The position numbers and the translations under genes are program-made. The notes under the pieces are model-generated. The model saw only the letters and a program-made list of their open reading frames with translations. It made no database searches and had not been told where the DNA came from. This document shows positions 33,863 through 42,784 of a stretch of 64,000 bases of DNA, in pieces (the first letter of the stretch is position 1; the number at the start of each line of letters is the position of its first letter). Source of the DNA: an uncultured Collinsella sp. (lineage in GTDB: Bacteria > Actinomycetota > Coriobacteriia > Coriobacteriales > Coriobacteriaceae); contig CABUXL010000003.1 of NCBI GenBank assembly GCA_902495525.1, forward strand, positions 1 to 64,000, written 5' to 3'.

Positions 33863-36163
33863 ATGTTCGCTGCCGCCATCTCGCTCGTCGGTCTTGCGGC
33901 GACCGTCTACCTTGTCTTGCGCGAGGCCAAGGCCATTCGCGCTCAGTCGGGCACCGTTGCCAAAAGCGCTCTTGGGTGGAGCGTCGTCTTCGGCCTGTTC
34001 CAGGTCTTTTTGACTATTTGGGGCGCCATTGGCCTCGTCGCCCAAAACGAGCCGCTCGCCTTTGTGATGCTCATCCTGACCAACGCCATCCTCACCGGAT
34101 GCGCCTGGGCCAGCATCGCCCGCGATCGCATCGCCCCGCGCGTCTTTGCGTTCGCCAAGCCCGACGCCCCCGCCCCCACCGGCAAGCTCGCCCGCCTGCG
34201 CGGCGCCTTTGTGGGCAAACCACTCGTCGCCGCCGTCCTGTGCCTGCTGCTCGCCGGCGTCTTTGCGCTGCTGGGCATGGAGGTCTCGTCCAACCACGAC
34301 TTTACCTGGGTCTACCCCCTGTGCATCCTGCTCGAGTGGGCCATCATCACCGTGCTCATGATCGGCTTGTTCTTCCTGTTCCAGCGCCACGGCGCAGCTC
34401 CCGCGGTCCTGGCCTTTGCCCTCTTTGTCCTGGGCATTGCCGAGTTCTTCGTCATCACGTTTAAATCCATGCCCATCCAGCCGGGCGACCTTTCGGCCAT
34501 CTCCACCGCCGCCGCGGTCGCCGGCACCGGCTACACCTTCTCCATCTCGCTGTTCTGTGTGCTGTCCATGGGCTTTACCGCCATCGCCATGCTGCTGTGC
34601 GAGTACGCCGGCCTGGTGGCACCGCACCGTCAGAAGGGTGCCGCCAACGCCAAGCGCATGCTGCTCACCAACCTGCTCGTGGCAGTGCTGTGCCTGGGCG
34701 GCGTAACCGCGCATGTCACGCTCATCGACTACTACAACACCCTCGGCATCACCGTCTACACCTGGCGCCCGCTCGAGAGCTACTGGCGCGAGGGCTACCT
34801 GCCCGCCTTTATTAGTGCGGCGCAGTCCATCAAGCCGCCCAAACCCGCCGACTACTCCGTCGACGATGCCAAGGCCACGCTCAAAAAGTACGCCAAGGCC
34901 TACGACAAGTCCGACGCGGCCAAGAGCGACGAGCGCGCCGCCGCAAAGGAGCAGTTCGACAGCGAGAAGCCCACGGTCATCGCCATCATGAACGAGACCT
35001 TCTCAGACCTTTCGATCTACCAGAACATGCGCGCCGGCTACGAGGGCCCGCAGTACTTTAAGAACCTGTCCAACTGCCTCAGCCGCGGCAAGCTCTATGT
35101 GAGCGCCTACGGCGGCGGTACCGCCAATACCGAGTTTGAGTTTATGACCGGCAACTCCATGGCCAACCTGGGCTCGGGCGTGTACCCCTACACCATCTAC
35201 AACATGGAGACGACCGGGAACCTGGCAGAACAGTTCAAATCGCTCGGCTATTCCACCACGGCCATGCACCCCAACCACGCGACCAACTGGAACCGCGAGA
35301 ACGTCTACAAGGACTTTGGCTTTGACCAGTTCCTGTCTATCAATGACTTCCAGGGAGCCGACACCCTGCGCGGCATGGTGACCGACCAGGCTACCTACGA
35401 CAAGATTCTTGAGCTGCTCGACCAGAACGCCGATCCGCAGTTTATCTTCGACGTGACCATGCAGAACCACTCGGGCTACGATACGGGCCTGCTGCCGGTC
35501 GACAAGCAGATGCACCTGAATATCGACACGACCGATTTGGACGCCAAGACCGTCGAGGACGGCACGCTCTCCGATGTCGACGAGTATGTCTCGTGCATCG
35601 AGCAGTCCGACCAGGCGCTGCGCTACTTCCTCAACGCCCTGAGCAAGCTCGACCGTAAGGTGGTCGTGGTGTTCTGGGGCGACCACCAGCCGTTCTTCCC
35701 GTCCAAGTTCAATGACAAGTGGTTTACCGGCGAAGACGATGCTACGCATCAGGAGCGCCTGTGGCAGACCGACTACATCATCTGGGCCAACTACGACGTT
35801 GCCGGCTGCGACCAGACGAGCGAGACCGACGACCTGTCCACCAACTACCTGTCCACCCAGCTGATGCAGCTGATCGGCGCCCCGCTGACCGACTACCAGA
35901 AAGCGCACATGACGCTGCGCGAGTCGCTGCCCGCCATCAACTCGGTCGGCTACGAGGACGCCAGCCTGCGCTGGGCGCTCTCCTCCAACGTCACCGGTGA
36001 CGACGCCGCCGCGGCAGCCGCCACCAAGGCGCGCGAGGATTACGCCAAGATGCAGTACTACGAGATGTTCCGCGACGGCAAGAACGTGTACACCGAGCAC
36101 TTCCAGACCGAGGCCAACGAAACCGACCCCAACCTGGCGCCAGGTACAACCAAGATCAAGTAG
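33863..36163 (+). CDS. LtaS-like sulfatase-fold phosphoglycerol/phosphoethanolamine transferase
   Basis: A 766-residue membrane enzyme with about six to seven transmembrane helices in the first ~290 residues and an extracellular alkaline-phosphatase-fold domain (about 370-700). NETFSDLSIY supplies the first metal ligand and GGGTANTEFEFMTGNS the catalytic Thr of the LTA synthase family; the distal metal ligands are in FWGDHQPF. Such enzymes polymerise glycerol phosphate from phosphatidylglycerol or decorate glycans outside the cell. ATG 33863 has GAGGAG upstream; the frame beginning GTG 33848 is less likely. Its 3' end carries copy A of the structured element and 62-bp array. Confidence 0.88.
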   Translation: MFAAAISLVGLAATVYLVLREAKAIRAQSGTVAKSALGWSVVFGLFQVFLTIWGAIGLVAQNEPLAFVMLILTNAILTGCAWASIARDRIAPRVFAFAKPDAPAPTGKLARLRGAFVGKPLVAAVLCLLLAGVFALLGMEVSSNHDFTWVYPLCILLEWAIITVLMIGLFFLFQRHGAAPAVLAFALFVLGIAEFFVITFKSMPIQPGDLSAISTAAAVAGTGYTFSISLFCVLSMGFTAIAMLLCEYAGLVAPHRQKGAANAKRMLLTNLLVAVLCLGGVTAHVTLIDYYNTLGITVYTWRPLESYWREGYLPAFISAAQSIKPPKPADYSVDDAKATLKKYAKAYDKSDAAKSDERAAAKEQFDSEKPTVIAIMNETFSDLSIYQNMRAGYEGPQYFKNLSNCLSRGKLYVSAYGGGTANTEFEFMTGNSMANLGSGVYPYTIYNMETTGNLAEQFKSLGYSTTAMHPNHATNWNRENVYKDFGFDQFLSINDFQGADTLRGMVTDQATYDKILELLDQNADPQFIFDVTMQNHSGYDTGLLPVDKQMHLNIDTTDLDAKTVEDGTLSDVDEYVSCIEQSDQALRYFLNALSKLDRKVVVVFWGDHQPFFPSKFNDKWFTGEDDATHQERLWQTDYIIWANYDVAGCDQTSETDDLSTNYLSTQLMQLIGAPLTDYQKAHMTLRESLPAINSVGYEDASLRWALSSNVTGDDAAAAAATKAREDYAKMQYYEMFRDGKNVYTEHFQTEANETDPNLAPGTTKIK

Positions 36164-36184
36164 CGGGTCACTCATAACTGGTTC

Positions 36185-36312
36185 GTCTGTCCGGGTGGAG
36201 GTATGTAAGGTTCCCTGCTCGGACAGTCCTGCGCAAGACGGAGGCCACATTAAGTGGCCTCCTTTGCGTGCGGAACTCGCGATGAACCTTATATGCCTCC
36301 GCCCGGACAGAC
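36185..36312 (+). repeat. Structured element family II, copy A
   Basis: Outer stem 36185-36212 with 36285-36312, 28 pairs, of which three are G-U only when read as plus-strand RNA. The inner hairpin is GGAGGCCAC-ATTAA-GTGGCCTCC. The invariant internal-loop segments are ACAGTCCTGC and GTGCGGAACTCGCGAT. It begins 21 bp after the LtaS-like gene stop and is read in that gene's sense. Copies B and C are at 41366-41494 and 51047-51172. Confidence 0.75.
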
Positions 36313-36367
36313 GCCCTGTTGTTGGAGCGTGGCTTGTCTTGGGTGTATCGCCGAACATATATAAGTT

Positions 36368-36400
36368 GAAGGCCACGTTATGTGGCCTTCTTTGTTTGCG
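36368..36400 (+). repeat. Partial duplicate of element II core
   Basis: GAAGGCCAC-GTTAT-GTGGCCTTC followed by TTTG.TTGCGGAA closely repeats the inner hairpin and right loop of element II (compare copy B). It sits between copy A and array A and suggests decay or duplication of the element. Confidence 0.45.
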
Positions 36401-36569
36401 GAAAGTGTGTCCCGAAATTCTTGTCTGGAATGGGATGCAGTTTCCGCTTGGGACCCGATTGGGAAAGTTCATCCCATTTCTCGGCCTAATTATGGGACGC
36501 AGTTTCCCGTTGAGGACCCTTTGGAAAAGTGCGTCCCGGTCTGGGCGCTAATTGTGGGATGCAGTTTCC
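36400..36569 (+). repeat. 62-bp tandem array A (3 units)
   Basis: Each unit has GGAAA.TG.RTCCC, 18 bp, GGGAYGCAGTTTCC, then 16 bp. The TCCC positions 36410, 36472 and 36534 are exactly 62 bp apart. The remaining sequence is unconserved. Confidence 0.7.
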
Positions 36570-36594
36570 GCTTGCGGAGTCTCCACTCAACAGA

Positions 36595-36632
36595 AAACCC
36601 GGGTGGCCTGTTTTTTGGCTACCCGGGTTTTT
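36595..36632. terminator. Bidirectional terminator between array A and the surface-protein gene
   Basis: AAAACCCGGGT pairs with ACCCGGGTTTT (arms near 36594-36604 and 36621-36631), with T-runs on both strands. Confidence 0.7.
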
Positions 36633-36658
36633 GGGTTGTCGATATGTTCGACTGGCTA

Positions 36659-39235
36659 CTAGTGGGTCTTGCGGCGCTTGATCAGCATGATGAGGGCCAT
36701 CACTACGAGCGTTGCTCCCGCTGCTGCTGCGGTGGCGACTAGGGCGAATGTTTGGTCGCCGGTGTTTGCGAGGTTCTTCGCTGTGGTCGTAGTCTTGACC
36801 TTGGTGTCGGTCTTAGCTCCGTTGTCGGACTTGGGCTTGTCCGGGTTCGTCGGGATCTCAGGAGTCTCGGGGTCCTTTGAGCCTTCGGAATCGGTTGGGC
36901 TGGCGGTGTTTACCAGCGTATGGTCCAGGAACTTCTTGGCACCCGCACTTGCCTGTGAGAACAGGCGGCGCGTGCGGATCGGGGTGGCGTTCACCGTTGT
37001 GGGCGCCGTCTCCTCGGCCTCGATATTCACGAGCGTCGTGCCGGTGTCGAGGCCCACGTCGTTGTATCCCACGTGGCAGTAATACTGCGCACCGTCATCG
37101 TCGGCGGTCAGGTCAATCTCGAGCTTTGAGGCCGTTCCAGCCGCGAGGTTGCCATCGGCACCCACGAGCTTAAACTCTGTCTCGCCGCGGCCCTTGCGGT
37201 ACCACATATAGGTCGGTGCCAGTCCTGTTTCGCTATCGTCGGCACCGAGTTGCTTCACATGGCCAATCGCCGAGAGCGTCAGGTGGCTTCCCGCCGTGCG
37301 CTCAACCGAAGAGTCGTATCCAAGATCCGACCCCGCCGCAGGTCCGCTCACGGTCATCGTCATGCCATCGGGCATGGTCTTGACCGTGATGATTGCCGAG
37401 CGAATACCTGTTTCGGTCGTGGATCCATTCTTAACGGCGGCGATGGCGAATCGATACTCCGTATTGGGCTGCAGCCCATCCCACTTGAGCGAGGTCTGCG
37501 TGTTGTCGGCAATCTTCCAGCTATTGACGACCGCATCCGCCGCATTGCTCTGCAGCATGCCCACGCCGTAGCTAAAGCCACTCTTGTTTGCGAGTACATC
37601 GTCCCAGCTAAACGTAACGCTGGTCGAATCGACGGCGTTTGCCGTAAAGCCCGTCACGGCCGGCGCGTCGGGCATCTCGACGTCCTTAACGTCATAGCCC
37701 ACGATCCAGAACTGGTCGGTGTCCTTGGTGCCGAGCTTGTCGCCCGAGTCTGCCTCGAACTTGTCGACATCCACCGCGTTGACGCCCAGACGCCACACAA
37801 AACCGTACTTGCCCTGCGCGGCCTCGGGCAGGTTGTCGACGGTGCCGCCGTATTCGGTCGATTCACTCGAGGAGTTACCCGTAGTAAAGCCGGCGTTGGC
37901 ACCAAAGCACAGGCCGCCAAACAACTCGTGCTTTGCGAGCTTCGCGCCCATGACAACGCTGCCGTTCAGCGTCAAGCCGAGCTCGAGCTCCTGCTCCTTG
38001 CCCTCCTCGACTTCGATGGTCTGCTCAATGCTCGCCCCCGACTGCGCGGCGGCGCCGTTAAACCCATCGTGCGTGTAGGCGCGCGTTACGCCAGGCTTGC
38101 CCAGGCCAAAGGAATCCCCAACGGGAGTCTCGCCGTTGAGCGTCGTTTGATAGGTTCCGGGTTCTCCCGACCGGTTGGTCAAAAAGTAGCTGAGCGGCGT
38201 CATATTGTGCTGTTTGGCAATGCGGTCATAGGCCTCGACATTAACGACCGAGGTCTGCGCGCCGAGCGACACGGGCGCCGCCATCACGCCCTTGCCACCA
38301 GTTTCCTCATTTTCGATCTCATAATCGTAATAGACCATCGGAATCGTGTAGAGCACGGCCTTGTCACCCTCGCCGGCATGCGACTCATAGCTTACGCTTG
38401 CGCTGACCGTGCGCTCGCTCCGGTAGTCATAGCATCCCTCGGCGGCAAAATCGACTGAAGCATTCATCGCGACCAGGGGCGGACCGGTCTGCACCTCGAC
38501 GGCAACGCCCAACTCGGCGCCAATGGTATAGCCCTGGGATGTCCCAGTGCCCTTTTCCTCTCCGTATGACGTGCCGCCCAACACCAGATAGCCGTATGCC
38601 TGCTCCAGATCCTCAACATAGGGCGCATCCTGCAGCACGGCAAGCACGCGCGGGTTGGTATAGACCTTGTAGCGGTCCTTGTACGTGATCTTGACGCTGT
38701 CGTTGTCGACATCGGGCAGCGCGAGCGAGATAAATGTGCCATAGGTAGTGCCGCGACGGTTGCTCTCGCTAATCACCTGCTCCTCGCCGCGGCGCACCTT
38801 TCCGTTCTCGTCGAGCGAAAAATGCGAGGCGGTCATCCAATAGTAGTCATCGTTCTTGCGCAGGTCCTCGTCGCGGTGCTTGCCCACCACGGCGATAAAG
38901 CTCTCGTTATAGCGGTCCGAACCCGAGACGCTGCCCGCCTTGACGTCGCTGATCCACACCTGCTCTATACCCTTGTGGTCATGCTTGTTGCTGCTGTTGT
39001 ATTGCTGACCGCTCATGCTCATGGTTCCGACCATGGACCCCAAGCCCTGAGCCCCGCTCTGTGCCGTGTTGCAGGCAAAGTCGCGGAACACATCGCCGCC
39101 CACGAGCACCTCGTCGACCGCCAGCTGCTCGGACAGGCCGTCAAGGTTGGCAGCGGCAAGGGCAATAGGCGCCAAGGTGCACGGATAGCGCTTATCCTGA
39201 GCGCTATCCTTCCATGCGCTGTTGGGCACATGCAT
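36659..39235 (-). CDS. Cell-surface protein, C-terminal part (LANTG-anchored), separated by in-frame TAG
   Basis: 858 codons from the first ATG after the stop, but the frame is continuous with the gene at 39272-40735; the 12 codons between the TAG and this ATG read EYRDGLLASYGL. It has a large unrecognised beta-rich region (1-510), a fibronectin type III-like domain (about 525-620: APAVTGFTANAVDSTSVTFSW and NTEYRFAIAAV), an Ig-like segment with YMWYRKG and AQYYCHVGY (about 655-735), a Thr/Lys/Pro-rich stalk, LANTGD, a transmembrane helix and KRRKTH. LAxTG-type signals are substrates of class E sortases. No sortase is in the window. With no leader peptide of its own, this part cannot reach the wall without readthrough. 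Confidence 0.75.
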   Translation of the reverse strand: MHVPNSAWKDSAQDKRYPCTLAPIALAAANLDGLSEQLAVDEVLVGGDVFRDFACNTAQSGAQGLGSMVGTMSMSGQQYNSSNKHDHKGIEQVWISDVKAGSVSGSDRYNESFIAVVGKHRDEDLRKNDDYYWMTASHFSLDENGKVRRGEEQVISESNRRGTTYGTFISLALPDVDNDSVKITYKDRYKVYTNPRVLAVLQDAPYVEDLEQAYGYLVLGGTSYGEEKGTGTSQGYTIGAELGVAVEVQTGPPLVAMNASVDFAAEGCYDYRSERTVSASVSYESHAGEGDKAVLYTIPMVYYDYEIENEETGGKGVMAAPVSLGAQTSVVNVEAYDRIAKQHNMTPLSYFLTNRSGEPGTYQTTLNGETPVGDSFGLGKPGVTRAYTHDGFNGAAAQSGASIEQTIEVEEGKEQELELGLTLNGSVVMGAKLAKHELFGGLCFGANAGFTTGNSSSESTEYGGTVDNLPEAAQGKYGFVWRLGVNAVDVDKFEADSGDKLGTKDTDQFWIVGYDVKDVEMPDAPAVTGFTANAVDSTSVTFSWDDVLANKSGFSYGVGMLQSNAADAVVNSWKIADNTQTSLKWDGLQPNTEYRFAIAAVKNGSTTETGIRSAIITVKTMPDGMTMTVSGPAAGSDLGYDSSVERTAGSHLTLSAIGHVKQLGADDSETGLAPTYMWYRKGRGETEFKLVGADGNLAAGTASKLEIDLTADDDGAQYYCHVGYNDVGLDTGTTLVNIEAEETAPTTVNATPIRTRRLFSQASAGAKKFLDHTLVNTASPTDSEGSKDPETPEIPTNPDKPKSDNGAKTDTKVKTTTTAKNLANTGDQTFALVATAAAAGATLVVMALIMLIKRRKTH

Positions 39236-39271
39236 CAGCCCATAGGAGGCGAGGAGCCCGTCTCTGTATTC

Positions 39272-40735
39272 CTAGCAATCGGAAAGCTTGAACTCGCCAG
39301 ACTCCGAGTCAAAATACGCGTAGCGGTACAGCGCGCCGTACAGCCCCTTGCTGCCGTCAGAAGCGCCGTAATCAAAAGCGCTGCGTTGCCAGTCATAGCC
39401 CGCAAGAATAAGGCCCGTGACGGTTTCACCCGTCTTCTTTCCTTCTTCATCGTAGGCGGCAAACGTGCCGAACGTCGCATTCGCAGCGACCATGGTCTTG
39501 CCGTTCGCGGAGAGGGAGATTGCGCCCGCGTCGCCCAGAGCATCGACATGGACGAGCGCACCCTTGGATGCATCCCACGAAAACAGCTCGCAATGCGTCG
39601 ACTTATCAATATTCTTCTTGCCGTAGGGTGCCGAGACCACGATGGCGAGGTCATCGCAAAAATCGCGATCGAGGTCGCCAGCCGCTAGCGAAACGACAGG
39701 AGCTGACTGAAGCTGCGTCCAGGAGTCGTTCCCGCCCTTGTTGTGCGTGGTGTAGTCCGCGGCGTTACCGGCATCGATCTTGACGACGCTTTGCTTCCAG
39801 TTGCCGCCCTCCAAGTCATACATGTCGACTACAGCCTTGCGCACGCCGTTCTCGTCGACATAGCAGCCCGCGTAGACAAAAAGCTCGTCGACGCCGTCGC
39901 CATCGACATCGCCCGCCTCGACATCAAAGACGGCGTCGTGCTCTTGCAGGTAACCGGCATCCAGGTACTTAAAACGGCCTTCGTACATCATATTAGTGTT
40001 GACCGTCACCGGCAGGTGTGTGTCGAGAGTGCGCGTACGCCCGTTGCTAAACGAGTAGAGGACCAGCTCAACCTTTCCGGCGTATGACTTGCCGTCAATC
40101 GTCGTGGAGGAACTGTCGCCGTAGGCACGGAGCTCGGCAACGCGGCTCTTTTTGCCCGTGTTGGCGTCGCTGCAGAACTCAACACTCGTGGCGTGAATGC
40201 CCGAGAAACCGTTGTTGTCGTTGGCGAGTACTGTTGAGGACTCATTGTTGCTTAGGTACGACCAGGTGCCGCCACCGTAGTCGCTATGCTTGTAGAGATC
40301 GCTGTTCGTATCGAAGTTGTTGACGTTTTGCCAGAACTTTGCGGCGCCCCACACACTTCCATAGCCATCGGTGAGTTTGCTGCTGCCGCCAATGTCACCG
40401 CGCTCGACGTTCTCGAGCTTGTCGCGCAGAGTGTAGCGATTGCCATGGCTACCGTTAGCTGCCATATAGACCTCGCTGCGCGTGGCAAACGTCGTGGGGG
40501 TATCAGTGGAATAGGGGCCAACGGTATCGGCCGGAATGTCCTCGCTCGTGCCCAGACCCAGGGCTTGATAATCCTGCTCGGTCATATCGGTGATTGCGGG
40601 CGCGTCTGCCGCCTGGGCAACCTGGGGCGTGGCCGTGAAGCAGGCGACGCTCGTGGCGATCAACGCAGCAAGCGCCGCCGTCCCAACAAGCGGGATTTTC
40701 GACAGCCTACGGATACGGGGGTGTGGAACGTACAT
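39272..40735 (-). CDS. Cell-surface protein, N-terminal part (signal peptide and FG-GAP-like repeats), ends at in-frame TAG
   Basis: 487 codons starting at ATG 40735, with GCGAGG six bases upstream. A basic n-region (RIRRLSK), hydrophobic core and AQAADAP cleavage region form a signal peptide. The rest resembles a VCBS/FG-GAP beta-propeller: DVEAGDVDGDGVDELFVY and SLAAGDLDRDFCDDLAIV are calcium-binding-type repeats. The frame stops at TAG (39274-39272) after FKLSDC and continues in the same frame through the 858-codon LANTG part, giving one 1358-codon gene if the TAG is read or reverted. Either a recent nonsense mutation, a sequencing error, or leaky termination. Confidence 0.75.
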   Translation of the reverse strand: MYVPHPRIRRLSKIPLVGTAALAALIATSVACFTATPQVAQAADAPAITDMTEQDYQALGLGTSEDIPADTVGPYSTDTPTTFATRSEVYMAANGSHGNRYTLRDKLENVERGDIGGSSKLTDGYGSVWGAAKFWQNVNNFDTNSDLYKHSDYGGGTWSYLSNNESSTVLANDNNGFSGIHATSVEFCSDANTGKKSRVAELRAYGDSSSTTIDGKSYAGKVELVLYSFSNGRTRTLDTHLPVTVNTNMMYEGRFKYLDAGYLQEHDAVFDVEAGDVDGDGVDELFVYAGCYVDENGVRKAVVDMYDLEGGNWKQSVVKIDAGNAADYTTHNKGGNDSWTQLQSAPVVSLAAGDLDRDFCDDLAIVVSAPYGKKNIDKSTHCELFSWDASKGALVHVDALGDAGAISLSANGKTMVAANATFGTFAAYDEEGKKTGETVTGLILAGYDWQRSAFDYGASDGSKGLYGALYRYAYFDSESGEFKLSDC

Positions 40736-40858
40736 GAGGGACCTCGCTTTATTCGAGTGGAGTGGACTCATTTTTGCAAATGATACATCCGATGCCCGAT
40801 ATCACGTGTCTCATTTTCGCCAACGGCGTGTCTCATTTTTGAGAATCCGAGATGCCGC
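40736..40858. other. Upstream region of the surface-protein gene
   Basis: Contains two near-identical CGTGTCTCATTTT segments 30 bp apart (about 40805 and 40837) and an ACTCATTTTTGCAAATGATAC stretch. It is probably the promoter region together with worn array units. No gene is seen. Confidence 0.35.
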
Positions 40859-41305
40859 GGAAATCTTATCCCAGCTCAAAGGCCATTTCTGGGATGTATT
40901 TTCCGTCGAGTGCCTCATCGGGAAACTGCATCCCATTTCAAGCGTCGATTCTGGGACGCATTTTCCCCTTAGACCCTCAACCGGAAACCGCATCCCACTT
41001 TGAGCGCAAATTCCGGGACGCATTTTCCGCTTGAGCCTCATTGGGAAACGGCGTCCCACTTTGAGGGCTGATTGTGGGATGCATTTTCCGGTTTTGCTCT
41101 CATTGGGAAAATGCATCCCGTTTCTTGACCGAATAATGGGACGCAATTTCCCGTTGGAGCGCCTTTGGGAAAGTGTGTCCCACTTCGACCGCCCAGAGTG
41201 GGATGCACTTTCCGCAAAGCACCTCAACGGGAAACTACGTCCCATTCCAAAGGCAAATTCCGGGACGCATTTTTCGAAAGCCTGCCCATCCGGAAAGCCC
41301 GTCCC
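40859..41305 (-). repeat. 62-bp tandem array B (8 units)
   Basis: Eight GGAAA-----TCCC motifs with TCCC starts at 40869, 40931, 40993, 41054, 41116, 41178, 41240 and 41302, i.e. a 62-bp period with one 61. Each is paired with an inverted GGGAYGCATTTTCC-type 14-mer, so motifs alternate in direction about every 31 bp. Confidence 0.8.
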
Positions 41306-41365
41306 ACTTTGGACGCATCCGGGCACGGAACCATCGACCTATCAGGCCTCCCATCAATAAAGAGG

Positions 41366-41494
41366 CGTCCTCCCGGACGGCGGGGCACGAAGTTCATCGC
41401 GAGTTCCGCACGCAAAGAAGGCCACTTAATGTGGCCTTCGTCTTGCGCAGGACTGTAGAGCAGGGAACTTCGTGCCCCGACGCCCGGGAGGACG
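41366..41494 (-). repeat. Structured element family II, copy B
   Basis: The outer stem pairs 41366-41394 with 41466-41494 (29 positions, one wobble and one mismatch in the minus sense). The inner hairpin is GAAGGCCAC-ATTAA-GTGGCCTTC. Loop segments are identical to copies A and C. It starts 19 bp after the stop codon of the LAATG protein gene; ATTTAGAAGATGGAC between them is identical in copy C. Confidence 0.78.
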
Positions 41495-41513
41495 TTTCAT
41501 TTAGAAGATGGAC

Positions 41514-42212
41514 CTAACGCTTATCCCTCCGGGATAAAAGCAGCGCGGCCATGAAAGCGATGATTGCAAGCGTCAGCAACACCAAGAGCAATGCGAGCGT
41601 GCTGTCGCCGGTTGCCGCCAGGCCAAACAGACCGAGGCTCTTACTGCCAGCAGGTCGCACGGGAATCTTCTCGCCATCGTCCTCGGCGGTAATCTCCCAG
41701 CGAATTGCCTTGTTTGCGTCGGCAAGCTCATTGCCCACCGACGTCGGGACATTCAGCTGCAGATTGAGCACCGTGCTGCCATCGCTCGTGAACGTTGCGA
41801 CCTGCGTGGGACAGGCGAACACGCTGCCCGGCGTTCCCGTCTGGAGCCAGCCTGCAGACGCATCGCCTACCGACGCCGTTAAGGTAATGGGCGACAGCTG
41901 GTGTGCCGTCTCGTGATCGACAACGGCCCGCACAAACACGCGTACCTGGGACTTTACGCCCGTGGCCCGTATCTCAATCTGCTGATCGCGCGTATCACCG
42001 GGCATCAAATCTTTAAAGGCCGGAAACAGATCGGGCTCCCCAGAGGTGCCCGTTGCTCCCGAGACCGTCAGCTGGTGCGCGTTGCCGTCATAGGCAATCG
42101 ATGGAGCGTCGGCAAATGCACGGGCAGGAACGGCGATCGCAACAATGCAGAAAATGGCCGCGACCATGCAACGCAAGGAGCGCACAACGCCTTTGCGAAT
42201 CGGGAACGCCAT
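41514..42212 (-). CDS. Small LAATG-anchored surface protein of the SipW/TasA-like operon
   Basis: 232 residues: signal peptide (about 1-35, ending ARAFADAP), a beta-sandwich-like ectodomain, then LAATGD, a transmembrane helix and SRRDKR, an LAxTG-type sorting signal. The segment LFPAFKDLMPGDTRDQQIEI is typical of small beta-sandwich proteins encoded beside SipW signal peptidases, where it precedes charged, spaced strands. It is the last gene of the operon and follows the third SipW-leader protein by 2 bp with GGAGGTG. It may tether the secreted fibre components, which lack anchors. No sortase is found nearby. Followed by element II copy B. Confidence 0.72.
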   Translation of the reverse strand: MAFPIRKGVVRSLRCMVAAIFCIVAIAVPARAFADAPSIAYDGNAHQLTVSGATGTSGEPDLFPAFKDLMPGDTRDQQIEIRATGVKSQVRVFVRAVVDHETAHQLSPITLTASVGDASAGWLQTGTPGSVFACPTQVATFTSDGSTVLNLQLNVPTSVGNELADANKAIRWEITAEDDGEKIPVRPAGSKSLGLFGLAATGDSTLALLLVLLTLAIIAFMAALLLSRRDKR

Positions 42213-42214
42213 AC

Positions 42215-42784
42215 TTACGCACCTCCATGCGGCGGCACCAGCACGCCATCATTGACCGTGCAACCCCATGCCTCTTTAACTGCATCGTCGGGCGTGGACT
42301 GAATTGCCTGGGTCGAAATGTCGACGACCAGGTTCTTACCATCCGTCTTTTTCTCGGACACGCTCTTGATGAGCACGCCCGTCTTGCCGAGCGGCGCAAC
42401 GGGAGACGTCCAGTAGTAGAACCCGTCGGCCGAGCGAACCCAAGACGAAGGTCTGTTAGTGGCGGAGGCATCGCCTTTATCGCCCCACTCAATGGTGTAG
42501 TCGGTGCCGGCAACCGGCTCATCCCACAGGCGCGCGCCATCCTTATCCTGCCAGTAGATATCCACCGCGACACGCAGGTATGCCGGAGCCGAGCCCGTGT
42601 TTTTTACCGAGACATCCCTTTTCACGTTGTCCTTGAGCGTCTCGTCCACCGAAGGCGCCACCGAGCCAAAGCCAAACTCGTTGACCAGCACGCCCGTAAC
42701 CGAAAGCCACGCAAAGGTGCCGACGACGCCGGCCAAAAGGAGGACGCCGACAAGGAGGGCAACGATCCGCTTGCGCTTAGTCAT
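42215..42784 (-). CDS. SipW-dependent exported protein 3
   Basis: 189 residues. The N-terminus has KRKR, a hydrophobic segment and GTFAWLSVTGVLVNEFGFGSV, the pattern of SipW-cognate leaders seen in TasA-type matrix proteins. The ectodomain has the camelysin/TasA-like KNTGSAPAYLRVAVDIYWQD segment, in which neighbouring residues limit freedom of a jelly-roll strand. No anchor or transmembrane tail. Start ATGACTAA overlaps the stop of the giant adhesin gene by 8 bp. Predicted extracellular, likely a minor fibre or adaptor subunit; this role is inference. Confidence 0.72.
   Translation of the reverse strand: MTKRKRIVALLVGVLLLAGVVGTFAWLSVTGVLVNEFGFGSVAPSVDETLKDNVKRDVSVKNTGSAPAYLRVAVDIYWQDKDGARLWDEPVAGTDYTIEWGDKGDASATNRPSSWVRSADGFYYWTSPVAPLGKTGVLIKSVSEKKTDGKNLVVDISTQAIQSTPDDAVKEAWGCTVNDGVLVPPHGGA

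Noticed and set aside
39272..39274. Selenocysteine or pyrrolysine insertion at the TAG
   Set aside because: Selenocysteine uses TGA. Pyrrolysine would need pyl genes, unknown for this group and not seen here. A nonsense mutation or simple readthrough is more economical.
40859..41305. CRISPR array
   Set aside because: The repeated part is two short, imperfect, inverted 14-mers rather than an identical 25-35 bp repeat, the spacing fits alternating motifs, and no cas genes are near.
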